Assembly (NCBI GenBank): GCA_023266695.1
Contig: JAHFPO010000127.1
Location: forward strand, 1 to 6,523
Source: Hyphomicrobiales bacterium
GTDB lineage: Bacteria > Pseudomonadota > Alphaproteobacteria > Rhizobiales > Xanthobacteraceae
Reading direction: 5' to 3'
DNA length: 6,523 nucleotides
Shown: in pieces, positions 1 through 6,380 of the stretch
How the letters are laid out: every line of letters starts with the position of its first letter
How positions within the stretch are numbered: the first letter of the stretch is position 1
The notes under the pieces: model-generated
What the model saw: only the letters and a program-made list of their open reading frames with translations
Database searches by the model: none
Told to the model about the DNA's origin: nothing
Translations under genes and position numbers: made by a program

Positions 1-2
1 TC

Positions 3-569
3 TTCACCGGCCTCTTCTTCGCCATCGTCATCGGGGTGGCGATCGGGCTTCTGCTCGCGCGCGTGCGGCTCTTGCGCGTCGCGCTCGAGCCCTACATCAC
101 GGTGCTCTACGCCACGCCGATGGTGGCGCTGATCCCGTTCATCCTGTCGATGCTGGGCTTCGGATTCACCGCCAAGGCGCTGACGGTATTCCTGTTCGCG
201 GTGTTTCCGATCCTCTACAACACCATCGAGGGCGCGCGCAGCATCAAGCCGGAAATGCTGGAGGTGGCGAAATCCTTCCGCTCGAGCGAATGGGCGATCT
301 GGCGCGACGTGCTGGTGCCCTACACGCTCCCGTTCACGATGACCGGTATCCGCCTCGGCATCGGCCGCGGCCTCGTCGGCATGGTGGCGGCGGAATTCTT
401 TCTCTCCGGCAGCGGGCTCGGTCTCCTGCTCTTCAGCAGCGGGCAGGACTTCGACGTGGCGGGCGTATACGCCGTGATCATCGTCATCACCATCGTCGGC
501 GTCATGCTGATGGGAATCGGCCGCGCGCTGGAAAACCGTTTCGCCGCGTGGCGGGGGCTCGAGCGATGA
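3..569 (+). CDS. ABC transporter permease, SsuC/TauC-like (5' end cut by window)
   Basis: This is the inner-membrane permease of an ABC importer, of the family that takes up nitrate, sulfonates, taurine, thiamine precursors and similar small organics (BPD_transp_1 fold). The frame is open from base 3, so the N-terminus lies outside the window; 188 residues are visible. Several hydrophobic segments are seen, and the cytoplasmic EAA loop that docks on the ATPase reads EVAKSFRSSEWAIWRDVLVP, followed by the family-typical GIRLGIGRGLVGMVAAEF. The stop overlaps the next gene's start (ATGA, 566-569), so the two permeases are translationally coupled and probably form a heterodimer. The ATPase and the substrate-binding protein are not in the window and are expected further left. 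The substrate cannot be read from the permease. The family call is firm. Confidence 0.93.
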   Translation, partial: FTGLFFAIVIGVAIGLLLARVRLLRVALEPYITVLYATPMVALIPFILSMLGFGFTAKALTVFLFAVFPILYNTIEGARSIKPEMLEVAKSFRSSEWAIWRDVLVPYTLPFTMTGIRLGIGRGLVGMVAAEFFLSGSGLGLLLFSSGQDFDVAGVYAVIIVITIVGVMLMGIGRALENRFAAWRGLER

Positions 570-1384
570 GTTCCCCGGATCTTATCCTCGAACGGCCGGC
601 GACGGAAGCGCGCCTGCGCGCGTTCGTCTTCAGCGACACCGGCGCGCGCGTGATCGCCGGCATCGCGATCCTGCTCCTGTGGGAGGTCGTGGTGCGGCTG
701 TTCGCGCCGGCTTATGTCGCCAAGCCGAGCGGCATCGTGATCGCGATCCCCAAGGTGTTCTCGAATCCCGCCTTCTGGGACTCTGTCGGCGTCACCGTCG
801 GCGCCGTCGCGCAGGGGCTGGCGATCGCCTTCGTCGCCGGGACGCTGATCGGGGCCGCCATGGGCCGCATCCGCTTGGTGGAAAATTTCCTGCAGCTCTA
901 TGTCAACGGCTTCTTCGCGATGCCGATGATCGCGATCCTGCCCTTGGTGACCATCTGGTTCGGCTACACCGGCGACGCGCGGCTCGCCACCATCGTGTTC
1001 GCGGCGTTCTTCTCGATCGCGCTCAATGTCGCCGACGGCGCGCGCGCGACCCCGCCGGAATATATCGAGGTCTCGCGCTCCTTCCGCGGCTCCGGCTGGT
1101 CGCGCCTATTCGACGTGGTGCTGCCTTCGTCGATGCCGTATCTGCTTGCGGGTCTCCGGCTCGCCGCCGGCCGCGCCGTGGTCGGCGCGGTGGTGGCGGA
1201 ATTCTACGTGGCGTTGCCGGGGCTCGGCTATTTCATCCTCTTCCATACCCGCACCTTCCGCCACGACGAGGCATTCGTCGCGGTCGCCGTTCTCACCGGC
1301 GCTTGCGTGCTCTTTGATATCGCGGTTGCCCAGGCGACGACCCGGTTCCTGCCTTGGTACCGCCGCGACGAACGCACCGATTGA
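566..1384 (+). CDS. ABC transporter permease, SsuC/TauC-like (second permease)
   Basis: This 272-residue inner-membrane permease is a paralogue of the preceding gene and probably its partner in a heterodimeric importer. Six hydrophobic stretches can be seen, at about residues 28-47, 78-100, 115-133, 138-155, 193-215 and 237-258. The EAA loop lies at about 168-204 (EVSRSFRGSGWSRLFDVVLP, then LAGLRLAAGRAVVG). The ATG at 566 is chosen because it overlaps the upstream stop as ATGA, has a G-rich Shine-Dalgarno-like stretch (GGGGG, 553-557) and gives the usual family length. A longer in-frame extension would run through the upstream gene in the wrong frame. The stop at 1382-1384 is 8 bp from the hydrolase ATG, so all three genes probably share a transcript. 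The substrate is unknown. Confidence 0.95.
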   Translation: MSSPDLILERPATEARLRAFVFSDTGARVIAGIAILLLWEVVVRLFAPAYVAKPSGIVIAIPKVFSNPAFWDSVGVTVGAVAQGLAIAFVAGTLIGAAMGRIRLVENFLQLYVNGFFAMPMIAILPLVTIWFGYTGDARLATIVFAAFFSIALNVADGARATPPEYIEVSRSFRGSGWSRLFDVVLPSSMPYLLAGLRLAAGRAVVGAVVAEFYVALPGLGYFILFHTRTFRHDEAFVAVAVLTGACVLFDIAVAQATTRFLPWYRRDERTD

Positions 1385-1392
1385 CCGCCGCG

Positions 1393-2496
1393 ATGAACAA
1401 GCCGCAACGAGGCGATGCGGCGGGAAAAGACTCACGCGTGCAGGCGGCAATCGCCCACTGGGGGGCGCGCTTCGTCGCCAATGGGGTGGTGCTCATCGAC
1501 TTCGAGGAGGTCACCGCCTCGATCAATAGCTGGGACGACTGGTGCCGCGCCTGGAGCGCGCGCGCCGAAGTGCACGAGCGGCTCGGCCGCGACGCGCTGG
1601 CAAAAAAGTACAACCTGAGCGCGGGCGAGCACTTGCAACGTGCCGGGGTCTATTACCATTTCGCCAAGTTCCTGTTCGTGCAGGATATTCCGCAGATGCG
1701 GGCGGCCCACGAAAAAGCGGTCGAATGCCGCCGCCTGGCATTGCCGCATCTCAGGCCGCCCGGCGAGCGCGTCGAGATTCCCTATGAAGGAAAACGATTG
1801 TTCGGAATCCTGCGCCGGCCCATGGGCGTCGCGCGCCCGCCGGTAGTGGTGATGGCGCAGGGACTCGACTCCGCCAAGGAGGAGATGGACGCCTACGAGC
1901 AGCCCTTCCTCGCGCGCGGGATGGCGACGCTCGCCTTCGACGGGCCGGGCCAGGGCGAAGGCGAATACGATTTCGCGATTCGCGGCGATTACGAGGTGCC
2001 GGTGAAGGCGGTGGTGGATTTCGTCGAGACGCGGCACGATCTCGACAGCACGCGCATCGGCCTGTGGGGCGTGAGCTTAGGGGGCTATTACGCGTCGCGG
2101 GCGGCGGCCTTCGAGAAGCGCATCAAGGCGTGCATCGCGCTCTCCGGTCCCTACGACTGGGGCGAGGCGTGGGACGGCCTGCCGGAATTGACCCGCGAGG
2201 CGTTCCGCGTGCGCAGTCACTGCGCGACCATGGCGGAGGCGAAGCGTCATGCGGCGACGCTCTCGCTCGTCGATGTCGCCGGCCGCATCACTTCTCCCCT
2301 CTTCCTCGTCACCGGAAAACTCGACCGCGTCTACTCCTGGCAGCACGCCGAACGCCTGGCGCGCGCGGTCAAGGGCCCGGTCGAATTGTTGATCATCGAG
2401 GACGGCAACCACGTCGCCAACAACCGCGCCCATCGCTGGCGTCCGCGGAGCGCGGACTGGATGGCGGAGCGGCTGGGAGTTTTCCCGTCATCCTGA
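1393..2496 (+). CDS. Alpha/beta hydrolase resembling 2,6-dihydroxypseudooxynicotine (C-C bond) hydrolase
   Basis: This 367-residue soluble alpha/beta hydrolase has an N-terminal helical cap. The nucleophile elbow GVSLGG gives Ser228; Asp311 (GKLDRV) and His340 (DGNHVANN) complete the triad. A DGPGQGEG motif is at 183-190, and the cap carries AGEHLQRAGVYYHFAKF at 77-93. From memory, Arthrobacter DHPON hydrolase is about the same length, has triad Ser217/Asp300/His329 with identical spacing (83 and 29 residues), and shares the AGE..RA.YYH cap, FDGPGQGE and terminal ADW motifs. That enzyme splits a beta-diketone-like C-C bond next to a dihydroxypyridine ring. Related fungal proteins (Ayg1 type) shorten polyketides, so the exact substrate is open. 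The start is uncertain: no clear Shine-Dalgarno site precedes ATG 1393, and TTG 1381 (TTGA overlap with the previous stop) is an alternative. Coupling to the permease genes is likely. Confidence 0.9.
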   Translation: MNKPQRGDAAGKDSRVQAAIAHWGARFVANGVVLIDFEEVTASINSWDDWCRAWSARAEVHERLGRDALAKKYNLSAGEHLQRAGVYYHFAKFLFVQDIPQMRAAHEKAVECRRLALPHLRPPGERVEIPYEGKRLFGILRRPMGVARPPVVVMAQGLDSAKEEMDAYEQPFLARGMATLAFDGPGQGEGEYDFAIRGDYEVPVKAVVDFVETRHDLDSTRIGLWGVSLGGYYASRAAAFEKRIKACIALSGPYDWGEAWDGLPELTREAFRVRSHCATMAEAKRHAATLSLVDVAGRITSPLFLVTGKLDRVYSWQHAERLARAVKGPVELLIIEDGNHVANNRAHRWRPRSADWMAERLGVFPSS

Positions 2497-2530
2497 GGTG
2501 GCGAGCGAAACGCGCCCTCGAAGGACGACG
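2486..2530. repeat. Imperfect palindrome between convergent genes (rhizobial-type repeat, possible bidirectional terminator)
   Basis: The left arm CGTCATCCT (2486-2494) pairs with AGGACGACG (2522-2530) with one mismatch. GAGG (2495-2498) pairs with CCTC (2516-2519), and a broken GC-rich inner stem closes on AAA at 2508-2510. The hydrolase stop codon (2494-2496) lies inside the left arm, and the M24 gene ends 6 bp beyond the right arm. The sequence resembles the dispersed palindrome CATCCTGAGG...CTCGAAGGATG that I recall as abundant in Bradyrhizobium and its relatives. There is no U-tract, so Rho-independent termination is plausible but not shown. Confidence 0.7.
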
Positions 2531-2536
2531 GAAGCC

Positions 2537-3712
2537 TCAGACCCGCGCGAAGCCGCGCGGAACATTGTGCAGCCGTTCGATGCCGGTGGCGGTGACGAGC
2601 ACGAGCTCGCCGGTCTGCACGCCGGCGCGGCCGTCCTCAGTCACCACATTGGGCTGGATCACCACCGTCATGCCGGCATGAAACGGCTCGGTTGGAACCG
2701 GGCCGGCGGGACGGCTATTGGAGCCGAGGATCGGCGGCAGATAGCCGCCGCCATAGCCGTGCACGAGATCGTCGATGGTGGTGAAGCCGGCGTCTTCGAT
2801 CACGCCCGCGGCGGCGATCACGTCGGCGGGCTTGGCGCCATCCTTGAGAACGGCGGCGATGGCGTCGAAAGCAGCGTCCGCCGCCGCGTGCAGATCGCGA
2901 TAGAGCTTGGGTGGCTCCTCGCCGATTACGAAGCTCCGCAGCACCTGGCCGGGATGCTCCCAGAACGCCGCGCTCACCTCGGCGAACACCACGTCGCCCT
3001 TCGCGACCCGCCGGGTCGAGGGAAACTGCGCCGGCACCGCGACCTTCGGATCGCGCATGGACGTCACGCCGATATAGTGGATGACATTGGTGCCGCCCTC
3101 GGCCACATAGGCGCGCTCGATGAGATCGCCGAGCGCGCGCTCGGAGAGGCCCGGCTTCAGGCCGTCGCGCAGCGCCAGCATGCCGGCGTCGCTCATCGCC
3201 GCGCCGATCCGCATCCAGTCGATTTCTTCCGCCGACTTCACCATGCGCAGCCGCTGATAGGCGCGATTGAGATCGGCGATCCGACCGACCGCCGCGTTCA
3301 ACTTGGCGTGCTGCGTGAAAGTCATCGGGCCGATCACGCCGACGCGACCGTTCTTGGCGCCGCGCTTCTTCAGCTCGGCGATCGCCGTGTCGATCGCGGA
3401 TTTCCCGCCCCACTCGACCGCGGCCTCGGCGAGGCGGCGGGCGAGCGGCACATGATTGAAATACTGGACGTAGAGCGCGTCGCGCCGGCCCGGCGTGAGC
3501 ACGCCGACCGCTTCTACCGTCACCGGCCATTGGGTCAACCATTGCACCGCCGAGCCGAACCGATGGGCGCCGCAAAAGACCAGATGATCGACATCGGCTT
3601 GGGCGAGCGCGGCCTCGATCAAGGCGCGCCGGCGCGCCATCTCGGTCGCCGAGAAGCGCGGATATTCGGCCTCGATGATGCGTTGGAGACGGGCGGACAG
3701 CGAGAGCGCCAT
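2537..3712 (-). CDS. M24 (creatinase/aminopeptidase-fold) family protein with degenerate metal site
   Basis: This 391-residue protein has an N-terminal creatinase-type domain (about 20-155) and a C-terminal pita-bread domain (about 165-385), typical in length for the creatinase/prolidase family. Classic members hydrolyse Xaa-Pro peptides with two metals held by D, D, H, E, E. The matching places here read Glu245 (FAEVSAAF), Gln256 (11 residues on, the normal spacing), His318 (VHGYGGGY), Gln353 (VIQPNVV) and Gly368 (GVQTGELVLVT). Only His survives, so a dinuclear peptidase is unlikely. Creatinase itself is a metal-free member, which makes a non-peptidase C-N hydrolase possible, but its catalytic His is not evident at the matching position. 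The start at 3712 follows AGGCAGGATC, a usable ribosome binding site. The gene lies 37 bp downstream of the Mo-hydroxylase gene in the same direction, probably one operon. Family is firm, function unknown. Confidence 0.9.
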   Translation of the reverse strand: MALSLSARLQRIIEAEYPRFSATEMARRRALIEAALAQADVDHLVFCGAHRFGSAVQWLTQWPVTVEAVGVLTPGRRDALYVQYFNHVPLARRLAEAAVEWGGKSAIDTAIAELKKRGAKNGRVGVIGPMTFTQHAKLNAAVGRIADLNRAYQRLRMVKSAEEIDWMRIGAAMSDAGMLALRDGLKPGLSERALGDLIERAYVAEGGTNVIHYIGVTSMRDPKVAVPAQFPSTRRVAKGDVVFAEVSAAFWEHPGQVLRSFVIGEEPPKLYRDLHAAADAAFDAIAAVLKDGAKPADVIAAAGVIEDAGFTTIDDLVHGYGGGYLPPILGSNSRPAGPVPTEPFHAGMTVVIQPNVVTEDGRAGVQTGELVLVTATGIERLHNVPRGFARV

Positions 3713-3749
3713 GATCCTGCCTGCGATGCGCCGGTGCCTCCGCGGCCCG

Positions 3750-6107
3750 TCAGTTCGGACTTTTCTTGCCGCCGCTCGCGGACGCCGCCTGCCGGCAGGC
3801 GAGCCAGACCTTCTCGAGCGTCGCCGGCATGTCGAGTTTCGCCCCCGCCTCGCCCGGAATGGCGTCGGCGATCGCGTTCATGATCGCGGCGAGCGAGGCG
3901 GTGGTGCCCGCTTCGCCCACGCCCTTGACGCCGAGCGGGTTGGTCGTCGAAGGCACGGAATGAATATCGCCGACCACGTCGGGCATCTCGTCGGCGCGCG
4001 GCATGGTGTAGTCCATGAAGGTGGCGGTGAGGAGCTGGCCGTTGTCGGCATCGTAAACGATGTTCTCGAGCACCGCCTGGCCGAGCCCTTGCGCGACGCC
4101 GCCCTGGACCTGCGCCTCGACGATGGTGTGATCGAGCACCTTGCCGCAGTCGTCGACGGCAATATAGGCGACGACCTTGACGACGCCGGTCTCCGGATCG
4201 ATCTCGACCTCGGCGACGTGGCAGCCGTTGGGAAAGGTCTGCGGCGTTTCCGCCGTCACGCGGGTGTCGAGCGACTCGACGACGCCTTTGGCCGCCAGCT
4301 CGCGGGCATGCTCGGCGAGCTCGAACAGCGGCACGCGGCGGTTGGTGCCCCGGACCTCGAAGGCGCCGTCGCGATAGGCGATTTCCGTCTCGTTGGCTTC
4401 GAAAATGTGGGCGGCCGCCTTCTTCCCCTTCGCGATCAGGGTGTCGGCGGCAAGCACGATGGCGTGACCCGCGGTCATGGCCGAGCGCGATCCCACCGAC
4501 GCATAGCCGTGGAGGTTGAGATCGGAATCGCCGTGGCGATGGCGGATCTGCTCCGGTTCGATCCCGAGCCGCTCGGCCAAGAGGCGCGGAAAGATGGTGG
4601 CGTGGCCCTGACCGGTGTTCTGCACATTGAGGGCGAGCACGAGCTTCTCTCCGTCACTGAAGGTGAGCGACGCGCTCTCGGTCGGCTGCGCGCCCGAGTG
4701 CTCGAGGAAGCAGGAGATGCCGATGCCCCTGAGCTTGCCGCTCTTTTCCGATAGCGCGCGGCGCTTGCCGAATTCGGCGTGGCGGGAAAGTGCCAGCGCC
4801 TTGTCGAAGATCGTTACGAAATCGCCGCTGTCATAGACGACGCCGACCGGCGTCTTAAAGGGCATGGCGGACGACGGGATCATGTTGCGGCGGCGCAGCT
4901 CGATCCGGTCGATGCCGGTGATGCGCGCCGCCTCCTCGACCAGGCGTTCCATGATGTAGTTCGCCTCCGGTCGCCCGGCGCCGCGATAAGGCCCGGTCGG
5001 CACCGTGTTGGTGAAGATGCACTTCACCTCGCAGGCGACCTTCGGGATCGCATAGACCGTCGGGAAACAGCGGATGAAGTTGCTGGTCGACAGGTGCACG
5101 CCGACGGACGTGATGTAGCCGCCGAGATTCTGCAGGTGGCGGACCCGCAGCGCCAGAAAGCGCCCCTTTTGGTCGAGCGCAAGCTCGGCGTCGGAGTAAC
5201 TGTCGCGCGCGTGATTGTCGCTTTGAAACGATTCCGTGCGCGTGGACATCCAATGAACCGGCCGCGCGACCTTGCGGGCGGCGATGAGCAATGCCGGATA
5301 CTCGGGATAGGCCCCGGTCTTGAGACCGAACGCGCCGCCCACGTCGTCGGTCAATATGCGCATTTTCTCGCGCGCGACCCCCATGATCGCGGACATCTGC
5401 TCGAGGACCTGCGTGACGCCTTGCGAGCAGACGCGCAGCGTGTAGCGATCGGCGGCCGGATCGTGGCTCGCGGTGGCGCCGCGCGGCTCCATGCTGGCGA
5501 CCACGATCCGCTGGTTCACCAGGCCCACCCGCGCGACCAGCGGCGCCGACGCGATGATGCGGTCGACTTCCTTCTCGTTCTCCTCGTCCTCCTTGACCCC
5601 CGGCCAGTCGATGGCGATGTTGCCGGGCGCTTCCGACCACAGCTGCGGCGCGCCGGAGGCGATCGCCGCGCGCACGTCCACCACCGGCGCGAGTTCCTCA
5701 TAGTCGACCGACACAAGCTCGGCGCCGTCCTGGGCAGCGGCCTGCGTTTCGGCCACCACCAGAGCGAGCGGATCTCCCACATGCATCACCCGCTCGCGGG
5801 CAAGCGCGGGGCGATGGGGAACCACGAGCGGCTTGCCGCCCCGGCCGGTGGACGGCGGGACGCGCGCGACGTTGCCGACCTTGGCCGTCTCCATGTCCGC
5901 GCCGGTGAGCACCGCGAGCACGCCGGGGGCGCGACGGGCGTTCTCCACGTCGATTGCGCGGATGCGGGCGAAGGCGTGGAGCGAGCGCACGAAGCAGCCG
6001 AAGCACTGGTTCGGCGCCGGCACATCGGCGGCGTAGCGGCCCTTGCCGCGCAACAACACGTCATCTTCGACGCGCGGCTGCCATGCCGCGCCGATGTTTG
6101 GATTCAT
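3750..6107 (-). CDS. Molybdenum hydroxylase large subunit, form II CoxL-like (xanthine dehydrogenase family)
   Basis: This 785-residue molybdopterin-cytosine-dinucleotide-binding subunit belongs to the xanthine oxidase family, whose members hydroxylate N-heterocycles, aldehydes or ketone-substituted rings using water. The a/b hammerhead domain spans about 19-140 and the two molybdenum cofactor domains about 150-745. Visible motifs are GGAFGLK (257-263), the active-site loop PYRGAGR (373-379), NTGQGH (497-502), VGSRSAMTAGH (538-548), QGGVAQGLGQ (668-677) and GVGEAG with the probable catalytic base Glu732. The loop has no Cys, unlike the AYxCSFR loop of true CO dehydrogenase, and fits the AYRGAGR signature of form II CoxL, with Pro for Ala. 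There is no FAD or 2Fe-2S domain; those are separate CoxM/CoxS-type proteins, absent here. ATG 6107 follows only a weak GAGA site, but an in-frame TAA lies a few codons upstream and no better start exists. The substrate is unknown; KdhL-type ketone dehydrogenases are a pertinent comparison. Confidence 0.93.
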   Translation of the reverse strand: MNPNIGAAWQPRVEDDVLLRGKGRYAADVPAPNQCFGCFVRSLHAFARIRAIDVENARRAPGVLAVLTGADMETAKVGNVARVPPSTGRGGKPLVVPHRPALARERVMHVGDPLALVVAETQAAAQDGAELVSVDYEELAPVVDVRAAIASGAPQLWSEAPGNIAIDWPGVKEDEENEKEVDRIIASAPLVARVGLVNQRIVVASMEPRGATASHDPAADRYTLRVCSQGVTQVLEQMSAIMGVAREKMRILTDDVGGAFGLKTGAYPEYPALLIAARKVARPVHWMSTRTESFQSDNHARDSYSDAELALDQKGRFLALRVRHLQNLGGYITSVGVHLSTSNFIRCFPTVYAIPKVACEVKCIFTNTVPTGPYRGAGRPEANYIMERLVEEAARITGIDRIELRRRNMIPSSAMPFKTPVGVVYDSGDFVTIFDKALALSRHAEFGKRRALSEKSGKLRGIGISCFLEHSGAQPTESASLTFSDGEKLVLALNVQNTGQGHATIFPRLLAERLGIEPEQIRHRHGDSDLNLHGYASVGSRSAMTAGHAIVLAADTLIAKGKKAAAHIFEANETEIAYRDGAFEVRGTNRRVPLFELAEHARELAAKGVVESLDTRVTAETPQTFPNGCHVAEVEIDPETGVVKVVAYIAVDDCGKVLDHTIVEAQVQGGVAQGLGQAVLENIVYDADNGQLLTATFMDYTMPRADEMPDVVGDIHSVPSTTNPLGVKGVGEAGTTASLAAIMNAIADAIPGEAGAKLDMPATLEKVWLACRQAASASGGKKSPN

Positions 6108-6172
6108 GATCTCGACCGTGGGTTATCCGGTGATCGGGATGACAACGCCTTCGGCAAATCCGTTCGTACGAG
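6108..6172. other. 65-bp gap between Mo-hydroxylase start and tRNA-His fragment
   Basis: This short region would have to carry the leader of the minus-strand Mo-hydroxylase/M24 operon. No convincing promoter with normal spacing was found, and no terminator follows the tRNA CCA end. Transcription entering from the tRNA side, in the same direction, could continue straight into the operon. Confidence 0.4.
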
Positions 6173-6222
6173 TGGTACAGCTGGGTGGACTCGAACTACC
6201 GACCTCCTGATCCACAGCCAGA
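6173..6222 (-). tRNA. tRNA-His(GTG) 3' fragment, anticodon arm to CCA (5' half absent)
   Basis: On the minus strand the order is: anticodon stem TCTGG, loop CTGTGGA with U33 and anticodon GTG at 6215-6213, stem TCAGG, variable AGGTC, T-arm GGTAG-TTCGAGT-CCACC, acceptor 3' strand CAGCTGT, discriminator A and encoded CCA ending at 6173. No D-arm or matching 5' acceptor strand exists to the right of 6222, so the gene is incomplete and should not give a mature tRNA. The anticodon stem holds two G-U pairs and the T-stem has one A-C mismatch, which also suggests a decayed copy. A73 instead of C73 fits alphaproteobacterial tRNA-His. The fragment is best read as an integration-generated att copy. Confidence 0.72.
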
Positions 6223-6300
6223 AAAGCAGGTCATTCAGGCCAATTCAAGCCCCGTCAAATTCCGGCAGGTTTCATACCTAATTCAATGAGTTAAATTCGT

Positions 6301-6329
6301 TTGCGGGGGCCTGACTCGAATTGCATAAT
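6301..6329 (+). promoter_or_regulatory. Candidate sigma70-type promoter for the integrase gene
   Basis: TTGCGG at 6301-6306 and CATAAT at 6324-6329 are separated by 17 bp. The -10 matches consensus at five of six positions, the -35 at only three. The predicted transcript would start near 6336, just before the tandem repeat at 6340-6361. This is a weak sequence-only call. Confidence 0.25.
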
Positions 6330-6339
6330 CATGTCGTCA

Positions 6340-6361
6340 CATTACCGAAACATTGCCGAAA
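6340..6361 (+). repeat. Tandem 11-bp direct repeat, CATTACCGAAA CATTGCCGAAA
   Basis: Two adjacent copies are identical at 10 of 11 positions and sit 19 bp before the integrase start, immediately ahead of its ribosome binding site. The one-helical-turn spacing would place both copies on the same DNA face, as expected for an operator bound by two protomers or for integrase/excisionase arm sites. No known protein is assigned. Confidence 0.6.
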
Positions 6362-6380
6362 ACGGGAGGAGTCGCGTCAC

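Larger units (their letters stand above)
6223..6380. other. 158-bp AT-richer, repeat-containing spacer between tRNA fragment and integrase
   Basis: No gene is seen here. The stretch is less GC-rich than the rest of the window. It holds four AATTC words (6242, 6258, 6280, 6294) plus a GAATT at 6318-6322, and the inverted pair AATTCG (6294-6299)/CGAATT (6317-6322). It ends with a tandem 11-bp repeat and the integrase ribosome binding site. Such spacers beside an att core often carry integrase arm sites and regulator sites, which is an inference here. Confidence 0.4.

Noticed and set aside
290..565. Extension of the second permease upstream to 290
   Set aside because: The added residues are Arg/His-rich and read the first permease out of frame. 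ATG 566 gives a normal permease N-terminus and an ATGA overlap.
1354..1392. Start of the hydrolase at TTG 1354
   Set aside because: It would overlap the permease by about 30 bp and add an Arg-rich tail with no ribosome binding site. ATG 1393 gives 367 residues, in line with the family.
3750..6107. True aerobic carbon monoxide dehydrogenase (coxL) assignment
   Set aside because: The active-site loop is PYRGAGR and lacks the Cys of the AYxCSFR signature that binds copper in real CO dehydrogenases.
6122..6145. Minus-strand promoter for the Mo-hydroxylase operon from TTGTCA and GATAAC
   Set aside because: The hexamers are separated by only 12 bp, too short for a sigma70 promoter, and no alternative partner gives proper spacing.
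6164..6171. Palindrome TCGTACGA next to the tRNA CCA end
   Set aside because: Eight bases is too short to distinguish from chance, and nothing else in the flank supports a binding site.
6181..6222. A peptide reading like GWTRTTDLLIHSQ at the end of a plus-strand frame
   Set aside because: This string is familiar from databases as the false translation of a tRNA complement. It is explained by the tRNA-His fragment and is not protein-coding.
2498..6281. Long plus-strand open frames opposite the M24 and Mo-hydroxylase genes (for example 2498-3883, 3675-4754, 4779-6281)
   Set aside because: Their products are Arg/His/Asp-rich low-complexity strings with no recognisable domain. They arise because high third-position GC keeps the antisense frame of real genes free of stops.
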